Below, piece after piece: positions 15,603-21,860 of a DNA stretch of 21,860 nt (the stretch's first letter is position 1; every line of letters starts with the position of its first letter). The notes under the pieces were generated by a model. The model saw nothing but the letters and a program-made list of their open reading frames with translations. It did not search any database and had not been told where the DNA came from. The position numbers were made by a program, and so were the translations under genes. The stretch is from DASVDK01 sp036381125 [NCBI: Thermodesulfobacteriota bacterium] (GTDB lineage: Bacteria; DASVDK01): contig DASVDK010000221.1 in the NCBI GenBank assembly GCA_036381125.1, positions 1 through 21,860 of the forward strand, given 5' to 3'.

Positions 15603-16882
15603 GCGCTCCTCGCACCGTTGCGGCGCACGATGAGGGTCACGTTGCTGCCCCCGTAGCCGAACGCGTTGGCGAGAACCGTCCGGAGCCCCGGGGCCGGGCG
15701 GGCCTCGCCGGCGACCACGTGGACGTCGCAGTCCGGATCGGGGTCCTCGAAGTTGATCGTGGGGGTGATGACGCCGTGCTCGAGCATGAGGGCGCTGGCG
15801 ATGACCTGCAGCGCGCCCCCTGCCGCGAACGGCTGCCCCACCATCGACTTGATCGACGTGACCGGGACGGTGGCGCCCCGCGGACCGAAGACCTCGCGGA
15901 TGGCCGAGCACTCGTTCCGGTCGGTGAGCGGGATCGAGCCCGCGTGCGCGTTCACGAGGTCCACGTCGTCGGGCCCGAGGCCCGCGCTTTCGAGCGCGAG
16001 CGACATGCAGCGCGCGAAGCCGTCGCCGTGCGGGTCGACGCGGATCATCTCGTACGCGTTGGCCGTCGTCGCGTAGCCGGCGACCTCGGCGTAGACGTGG
16101 GCGCCGCGCGCGAGCGCCCGATCGAGCGCCTCGAGCACGACGACGCCGGCCGCCTCCGCCATGACGAGGCCGTCGCGCCCCCGGTCGAACGGCCTCGAGG
16201 CGCGCTCCGGCTCGTCGTTGCGCGTCGACAGGATCCGCGCGCTGGCGCCCGAGCCGATGCCGAACGGCGTGACCGGCGCCTCCGCGCCGCCCGCGAGCAT
16301 CGCGTCGGCCAGGCCGCTCGCGACCGCCTCGGCCGCCCATCCGATCGCGTTCGAGCCGGCCGAGCAGCCGGTCGACATCGTCATGAGCGGCCCCTTCGCG
16401 CCGCTCCGGATCGAGATCAGGCCGGCGGCCGCGTTCGGGAAGGCCGCCTCGAGGATCCAGGGGGGCAGCCGCCTGAGCCCCCGCTCGAGGTAGAGCGAGT
16501 AGGCGTACTCCGTGATGTCGAGCTGGCTCGTGCCGACCCCCATGGCGACGCCGACACGCGTGGCGTCCGCCGGGTCGATCGCGAACTTCGCGTCGGCCAT
16601 GGCGAGGGTCGCCGCCGCGGCGGCCAGGTGCACGGCCCGCCCCGAGCGGCGCAGCGTGACCGGGTCGAGGAACGCGGCCGGGTCGAAGTCACGGATCTCC
16701 CCGGCGATCCGGCAGGCGAGCCCCGAGGCGTCGAACCGCGTGATCGGGCCGATGCCGCTGCGTCCCGATACGAGCCCGGTCCAGAACGCGTCGCGCCCGA
16801 CGCCGATCGGCGTGACGGGGCCGAGCCCCGTGATGGCGACCCGCCGCCGCGCCGCACGCCGACCGTTGCCGTTGACCCCCAC
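15599..16882 (-). CDS. Beta-ketoacyl-ACP synthase (FabF-like) with Cys-His-Gln triad
   Basis: A 427-residue KAS I/II-type condensing enzyme. The nucleophile is C173 (MSTGCSAGSN), the first histidine is H313 (NAHAGSIPLTD), and the conserved lysine is K345 (SIKSMVG). The second catalytic histidine, H340 in E. coli FabF, is Q350 here (KSMVGQPFAAGG). Residue spacing 173/313/350 is the FabF 163/303/340 pattern plus ten, so the alignment is unambiguous; the codon is CAG. The glycine-rich end NAFGYGGSNVTLIV is normal. With Cys kept, acyl transfer should still be possible; decarboxylation may be altered. It is not a chain-length factor, which loses the Cys. Start GTG at 16882 with AAGGGGGTGA upstream. 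It overlaps the ICMT-like gene and probably serves a specialised lipid pathway; no ACP or reductase gene is nearby. Confidence 0.9.
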   Translation of the reverse strand: MGVNGNGRRAARRRVAITGLGPVTPIGVGRDAFWTGLVSGRSGIGPITRFDASGLACRIAGEIRDFDPAAFLDPVTLRRSGRAVHLAAAAATLAMADAKFAIDPADATRVGVAMGVGTSQLDITEYAYSLYLERGLRRLPPWILEAAFPNAAAGLISIRSGAKGPLMTMSTGCSAGSNAIGWAAEAVASGLADAMLAGGAEAPVTPFGIGSGASARILSTRNDEPERASRPFDRGRDGLVMAEAAGVVVLEALDRALARGAHVYAEVAGYATTANAYEMIRVDPHGDGFARCMSLALESAGLGPDDVDLVNAHAGSIPLTDRNECSAIREVFGPRGATVPVTSIKSMVGQPFAAGGALQVIASALMLEHGVITPTINFEDPDPDCDVHVVAGEARPAPGLRTVLANAFGYGGSNVTLIVRRNGARSA

Positions 16883-16958
16883 CGACGCTCACCCCCTTGG
16901 CGTCGACGCGCCGGCGGGCCCGATCGGGCCTCCGCCGGTCGATTCCGCAAGCCGAGGC

Positions 16959-16987
16959 ACGCTACCGGAGCCGGCCCGACCAGGCAA
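16959..16987 (-). promoter_or_regulatory. Predicted promoter for the ketoacyl synthase operon
   Basis: The minus strand reads TTGCCT (16987-16982), 17 bases, TAGCGT (16964-16959), with an AAAATTTT tract just upstream. Start near 16952 gives a leader of about 70 bases to the GTG at 16882. Hexamers match moderately; the optimal spacing supports it. Confidence 0.45.
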
Positions 16988-17042
16988 GGAAAATTTTCGG
17001 CGGACGGGTCACATGAACCCATCTCGGGCTGCCGTGCCCGCT

Positions 17043-17690
17043 TCAGCGGTGCGCGCGGCCGCAGCGCGTGTCGGGCGCCGCCGCCGCGAAGGGCCCGACT
17101 GCCGCCGCCGTGGACGGGCCGACCCCCGGCACACGGACGAGCGCCTGCACGGACGTGAAGGGGCCGCGCCTGGCGCGGTCGGCCACGATCCGCGCGGCCA
17201 GGACCGGTCCGATCCCCGGCAGACGGTCGAGGTCGGCCGCGGCATCGGCGTTGAGGTCGAGCGGCAGGCCGAGCCGCAGCCGCCGGACCGCCGGCATGCA
17301 GCCGAGCGCCGCGCGGCCGGTCGGCGTGACGAGGAGGCGGGAGCCGGGCAGCAGCCTCGCCCGGGCGCTCCGCGAACCCGCCACCGGCGTCCCGGCCGGC
17401 AGGCCCGCCGCGGCGAGGAGGTCGGCGAGCCGCGCGCCGGCCGGCAGCGCCACCAGGCGGGGCCGGTCCCCGACCCGAACGACGTCGACCAGGATGCGCA
17501 TGGGGTCCGGTTCGAGGAGTGGGGCTGCGGCGCGGGAGTTCCGGGATGCCGGCGCCACTGCGGTCTGGAGTGGCGGCCGCCTCGCCCCGTCGCTCGATCC
17601 CCAGCCGGCGGCGGCCCGCCACCCGGCCGCGGCGCCGAGGATCGCCAGCGTCAGCGCCGCCGCCGCACCGATCGGTCCCGACCAGGCCAT
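17043..17690 (-). CDS. ComEA-like membrane-anchored helix-hairpin-helix DNA-binding protein
   Basis: 215 residues. One N-terminal transmembrane helix (about 5-28), a Pro/Ala-rich stretch, a predicted SLBB/beta-grasp-like middle (about 64-125) and a C-terminal tandem helix-hairpin-helix (147-200) with LNADAAADLDRLPGIGP, GPFTSVQAL and VPGVGP. This TM-SLBB-HhH order is that of ComEA, the periplasmic DNA receptor for competence. The tail after the HhH is short and basic. It starts at the ATG at 17690, immediately preceded by GGGAGGGGAG. No other competence gene (comEC, pilin) is beside it, so a role in DNA uptake is inferred from domain order. A weak -10-like TAGACT lies about 76 bases upstream within a hairpin (17761-17779). 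Confidence 0.75.
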   Translation of the reverse strand: MAWSGPIGAAAALTLAILGAAAGWRAAAGWGSSDGARRPPLQTAVAPASRNSRAAAPLLEPDPMRILVDVVRVGDRPRLVALPAGARLADLLAAAGLPAGTPVAGSRSARARLLPGSRLLVTPTGRAALGCMPAVRRLRLGLPLDLNADAAADLDRLPGIGPVLAARIVADRARRGPFTSVQALVRVPGVGPSTAAAVGPFAAAAPDTRCGRAHR

Positions 17691-17760
17691 CTCCCCTCCC
17701 CCGCCCCGGACGCCGAGGTGCCATCCGAGCGGTCGGAAGAGTGGAGGAGAACCGCTCCGT

Positions 17761-17779
17761 GCGAGAGTCTACCTCTCGC
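17761..17779 (-). other. Short perfect hairpin upstream of the ComEA-like gene
   Basis: GCGAGAG-GTAGA-CTCTCGC on the minus strand: a 7-bp stem and 5-base loop. It lacks a T-tract. It overlaps a -10-like TAGACT (17771-17766) with no recognisable -35, so it may be a weak terminator-like structure or an operator. Confidence 0.3.
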
Positions 17780-17908
17780 GGGCGCCGCTCGGCGACGGCC
17801 CCTGCGGCGGCGGGCTCTCGCCCCAGTACCACCCGAACGCCGGCGAGCCGTCGACGACGGTGCTCGTTGCACTCATCGGCGAGGCCAGCGCGCACGGGCT
17901 CACGCGCT

Positions 17909-18689
17909 TCAGTTGCATGGCGGCACGTCGCCGAAGAGTGCGGTGGCAAGATCGCCGGGTACACGATCCAGGCGGCGTTGCAGGTGCCTGGGGAGCCGGA
18001 GGCACTCCTGGTTCACCAGGCGGACCAGGTTCCGGATCCTGAGCCACTCGCGTCGGGACCAGCCCGATGGCCCGCTGGACCACGAGAGTACCGCCTGGAT
18101 CCCCATGATCTGCTCCGCCCACTCTTCTTCGGTCAGGATCTCCTTGTCCGGGTAGGGGTTGCTCTTCGGATCCCGAAGCTGCGGCACGATCGGCTTGCCG
18201 ATCTCGAACGGCTGGAGGCGAATCACCCGGCCGTTCATGGCCGCTCGGCGCGAGGCCGCCTCCCGCGGGTTGAAGCGTGGCCCGTAGCCGAACTCGGGAT
18301 CCTGATAGTTCGCGAACGACTCGGGCCAGTAGCCGGGCTTGAAGATGACCAGTCCAGGGTCGTACAGGTCGAGCCACTTGAACCAGGGGCGCCACTTCGG
18401 CCCCCACCCCGGAATCCGATAGCGCCCCTGGGCATCGGTCACCGCCTCGCGCACCTCGAGCCGCTCCTTCGCGTGGCCTTCCAGCGGCTGCGCGAGGACC
18501 CACTACGCAGACGCCGTATACCCGCAGGACCGACCAGCTCGACGACCGCTCTGGCACCGCCGACCCAGAGGCCGCCTTCAGAGGCGCCGCTCGCCGCACG
18601 CGACATTATGCGATTGGATGGATAGTGACTGGAACGGCCATGACGAACAGAATGGTGGCAATGAAACGGTCTTGCAGGCCACTGAACAC
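17909..18689 (-). pseudogene. Decayed carboxypeptidase-regulatory-like domain protein
   Basis: The lower part (17909 to about 18505) reads as a credible protein of about 195 residues: WVLAQPLEGHAKERL, then EAVTDAQGRYRIPGWGP, a typical CarboxypepD_reg beta-sandwich strand pair, then YDPGLVIFKPGYWP and a basic C-terminus. An in-frame TAG stands directly before that first Trp. In another frame the preceding residues YGVCVV supply the expected preceding strand, which implies a frameshift near 18505. Further upstream in that second frame a signal-peptide-like start (GTG at 18689, FIATILFVMAVPVTIHPIA) ends at a TAA (18608-18606). At least one frameshift and one stop therefore break the gene. The C-terminal piece could still be made from a GTG at 18454 (181 residues). 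Function unknown. Confidence 0.5.
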
Positions 18690-19027
18690 GACGCGCACCT
18701 TCGAATGCGTACTTCGCGATCGACCTGTGACGAGTCACATATCGACGTGACTGATCTGAGAAGAAACCTCTCGGGGCTGCGTTAGATTCTCAATAGCTAT
18801 TCTGCTCGTCGAGCAGCCGGATGCACAGGGCATCAGGACATGATCGCGCGGATCGGTCCTCCTGGCTCGGGAAGCGTGGATCCTGCGGGATAGGCTGGTC
18901 GGACAGCATCCGAAACCAGGACAGCCGTGTCCCCGGCTCCAGGCGCGTGGAGGAACGCCTCGCCGCGTAGCCCCGGAGCGCATGGTACTCACGTCTCCGG
19001 TCATGCGGATAGGGGAGCGCGCCACCG
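18690..19027. other. Gene-poor stretch, no recognised gene
   Basis: About 340 bases between the decayed gene and the hairpins after cimA. Base composition, especially 18600-18820, is visibly less GC-rich than the flanks. One minus-strand frame (TTG at 19038 to the stop at 18790, 82 residues) has varied, protein-like composition with RLSWFRMLSDQPIPQDPRFP, but its TTG lies inside a hairpin, it has no ribosome binding site, and I recognise no family. An imperfect regulatory-looking palindrome TGTGAC-GA-GTCACA lies at 18726-18739. It may be a remnant of a decayed gene. Confidence 0.4.
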
Positions 19028-19046
19028 CTGCGGGACAATCCCGCAG
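19028..19046 (-). terminator. Second hairpin downstream of cimA
   Basis: CTGCGGGA-TTG-TCCCGCAG on the minus strand: a perfect 8-bp stem with a 3-base loop, 6 bases after the first hairpin. No T-tract follows. Together they may form a tandem, U-less terminator or a barrier protecting the mRNA 3' end. Confidence 0.5.
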
Positions 19047-19052
19047 TAGGTC

Positions 19053-19077
19053 GCGGCGGCCTCGGTGAAGCCGCCGC
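19053..19077 (-). terminator. First hairpin downstream of cimA
   Basis: GCGGCGGC-(9-base loop)-GCCGCCGC begins at the base after the cimA TAG. A perfect 8-bp all-GC stem, with no T-tract. It probably marks the 3' end of the lysC-cimA transcript together with the next hairpin. Confidence 0.5.
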
Positions 19078-20691
19078 CTAGGGCGCGACCGCCCTGGATC
19101 GCCCCGTGGCGGGCGCGCGTCTGGCCTGCTCCTTGGCGAGCTTGTACTCGATGGCGTCGATGAGGGCCTCCCAGGAGGCCTGGATGATGTTCTCGGAGAC
19201 GCCGACCGTCTCCCACTTGTCCTCGTGGTCGGCCGACTCGATGAGGACGCGCGTGACCGCGGCGGTGCCGTCGCGCCCGTTCAGGATGCGCACCTTGTAG
19301 TCGACGAGCCGCACCTCGCGCAGCTCGGGGTAGAAGCGCTCGAGCGCCTTGCGGAGCGCGCGGTCGAGGGCGTTGACCGGCCCGTCGCCGACGGCCGCGG
19401 TGTGCTCCACCTGGCCGTCGACCTTGACCATGACGGTCGCCTCGGCCAGGGTCGGCTCGTTCGGCGCGCGCTTCTCGTTGATGACCCGGAAGCCGACCAG
19501 CTCGAAGGCCGGCCCGTGCCGGCCGAGGGCGCGCTTCATGAGCAGCTCGAAGGAGCCCTCCGCGGCCTCGAACTGGTAGCCCCGGTTCTCGAGCCGCTTG
19601 ATCCGCTCGAGGACCTCCTGGACCACCGGGTCCTTGCCGGTGAGGTCGATCCCCATCTCGGCCGCCTTGGCCAGGATGTTGCTGCGGCCGGAGAGATCGG
19701 AGACGAGCACGCGCGTGCGGTTGCCGACCGCGCCGGGGTCGACGTGCTCGTAGGTACGCGAGTTGCGCTGCACGGCGCTCACGTGCACGCCCCCCTTGTG
19801 GGCGAACGCGGAGTCGCCGACGTAGGGCTGCCGCTTGAGCGGCTGGATGTTGGCCAGCTCGTACACGTAGCGCGAGACGTCCCGCAGCTTCGCGAGCTGC
19901 GCCGGGGTGACGACCTCGAAGCCGAGCTTGAGCTGGAGGTTCGCGATGATGGAGATCAGGTTCGCGTTGCCGCAGCGCTCGCCGAAGCCGTTGATGGTGC
20001 CCTGCACGTGGCGCGCGCCCGCCTCGACGGCGGCGAGGGCGTTGGCCACGGCCATCTCGGCGTCGTTGTGGGTGTGGATGCCGACCGGCCGGCCGAACCG
20101 GGCCGCCACCTCGCGCGTCAGGTCGGCGATGCGGCGCGGCATGCTGCCGCCGTTCGTGTCGCAGAGGACGAGGACGTCGGCGCCGGCCGAGGCGGCCGCC
20201 TCGAGCGTCCGCATGGCGTAGTCGGGGTTCGCCTCGTGGCCGTCGAAGAAGTGCTCGGCGTCGTAGACGACCTCGTCGACGCGGCCCTTGAGGAAGCGCA
20301 CCGAGTCGTGGATCAGCTCGAGGTTCTCCTCGAGCGGGATCCGGAGCGCCTCGCGGACGTGGAGGTCCCAGCTCTTGCCGAAGATCGTGACGACCGGCGT
20401 GTCGGCCTGGAGGAGCGCCTGGAGGTTCGGGTCGTCCTCGGCGCGGAGCTTCGAGCGCCGCGTCGAGCCGAAGGCGACCACGCGGGCCGCGGCGAAGCGC
20501 TCCTTGCGGACCGCGTCGAAGAAGTCGATGTCGCGCGGGTTCGAGCCGGGCCAGCCCCCCTCGATGTAGCGGATCCCGAGGTCGTCGAGCCGGTGGGCGA
20601 TCCGCACCTTGTCGGCCACCGAGAAGGCGACGTCCTCCCCTTGCGTGCCGTCGCGCAGCGTGGTGTCGTAGAGGTCGACCCGTTCGCCCAT
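19078..20691 (-). CDS. cimA: (R)-citramalate synthase
   Basis: Condenses pyruvate with acetyl-CoA to citramalate, the first step of the threonine-independent route to isoleucine. It has 537 residues, typical of the CimA type with a C-terminal LeuA dimer domain. The HMGL-like TIM barrel shows DTTLRDGTQGE (9-19), HTHND (206-210) and NGFGERCGNANL (234-245), the metal and substrate residues. The insert GGWPGSNPRD (45-54) and the FGSTRR region near 74-79 are characteristic of CimA (TIGR00977-like) rather than LeuA. The regulatory domain covers roughly 400-515. It starts at the ATG at 20691, 4 bases after the lysC stop, so both form an amino-acid biosynthesis operon. Two hairpins follow the stop. 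Assignment over isopropylmalate synthase is by subfamily motifs; enzyme assay would settle it. Confidence 0.9.
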   Translation of the reverse strand: MGERVDLYDTTLRDGTQGEDVAFSVADKVRIAHRLDDLGIRYIEGGWPGSNPRDIDFFDAVRKERFAAARVVAFGSTRRSKLRAEDDPNLQALLQADTPVVTIFGKSWDLHVREALRIPLEENLELIHDSVRFLKGRVDEVVYDAEHFFDGHEANPDYAMRTLEAAASAGADVLVLCDTNGGSMPRRIADLTREVAARFGRPVGIHTHNDAEMAVANALAAVEAGARHVQGTINGFGERCGNANLISIIANLQLKLGFEVVTPAQLAKLRDVSRYVYELANIQPLKRQPYVGDSAFAHKGGVHVSAVQRNSRTYEHVDPGAVGNRTRVLVSDLSGRSNILAKAAEMGIDLTGKDPVVQEVLERIKRLENRGYQFEAAEGSFELLMKRALGRHGPAFELVGFRVINEKRAPNEPTLAEATVMVKVDGQVEHTAAVGDGPVNALDRALRKALERFYPELREVRLVDYKVRILNGRDGTAAVTRVLIESADHEDKWETVGVSENIIQASWEALIDAIEYKLAKEQARRAPATGRSRAVAP

Positions 20692-20695
20692 CCCG

Positions 20696-21860
<1,165 letters not shown>

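Noticed and set aside
17769-17918. A 49-residue minus-strand frame starting MQLKRVSPCALASPM and overlapping the 3' end of the decayed gene.
   Set aside because: No ribosome binding site, no recognisable motif, Pro/Ser-rich end; it is also the tail of a long out-of-frame reading of the pseudogene. Not enough support.
18726-18739. CRP/FNR-like palindrome TGTGAC-GA-GTCACA.
   Set aside because: The TGTGA and TCACA arms are 4 bases apart instead of 6, and no promoter or gene start lies at a suitable distance.
18735-19038. Two overlapping minus-strand frames of 82 and 96 residues as genes.
   Set aside because: Start codons are weak or lie in a hairpin, no ribosome binding site, no family recognised; noted as a possible remnant only.

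Overview
The window is very GC-rich, gene-dense bacterial chromosome. Every gene I can support lies on the minus strand, so the biological order runs from high to low coordinates. Strong third-position GC bias produces long spurious reading frames on the plus strand. The gene content is that of a Gram-negative, free-living bacterium with sigma-54 control: ketoacyl synthase, a GAFTGA-type enhancer-binding protein, a periplasmic binding protein, and a contiguous iscS-mnmA-mtaB-rnc-era-der block. I would guess an uncultured deltaproteobacterial-grade lineage (Desulfobacterota, Binatota or Methylomirabilota/Rokubacteria type), but the sequence alone does not prove this. No rRNA, tRNA, CRISPR array, insertion sequence or phage gene was seen.

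Layout in transcription order. (1) 21860-19078: aspartokinase (5' end outside the window) and citramalate synthase, 4 bases apart, ending in two tandem perfect hairpins. (2) 19027-17909: a low-quality stretch with unassigned, less GC-rich DNA and a decayed gene whose C-terminal two-thirds still reads as a carboxypeptidase-regulatory-like protein. (3) 17690-14874: a ComEA-like membrane/SLBB/HhH protein, then a promoter and an overlapping pair: a FabF-like ketoacyl synthase with an altered catalytic triad, and an isoprenylcysteine-methyltransferase-like membrane protein. (4) 14822-11114: a multi-pass membrane GAF histidine kinase and its NtrC-type sigma-54 activator. (5) 11106-10613: a compact regulatory island with candidate enhancer sites, an IHF-like site, a near-perfect -24/-12 sigma-54 promoter, a strong ribosome binding site, a 33-codon gene for a signal-peptide-like peptide, and an intrinsic terminator. 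(6) 10608-6467: a sigma-70 promoter, a 5' UTR hairpin, an orphan oligopeptide-binding protein, a second (HAMP/PAS) histidine kinase and a stand-alone receiver protein. (7) 6470-1: promoter and six-gene operon iscS-mnmA-mtaB-rnc-era-der; four junctions from mnmA onward overlap by 4-8 bases, and der is cut by the left edge.

The most interesting element is the unit at 10613-11106. A sigma-54 activator gene is followed at once by a textbook sigma-54 promoter that drives only a tiny exported-looking peptide and then terminates. The unit lies between two signalling cassettes, one of which has an orphan peptide-binding protein. A peptide-signalling or envelope-stress circuit is an attractive but unproven reading. 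The second highlight is the ketoacyl synthase with a Cys-His-Gln triad in place of Cys-His-His. The sulfur-related genes iscS, mnmA and mtaB sit with ribosome-maturation genes rnc, era and der, which suggests joint control of tRNA thiolation and rRNA processing.
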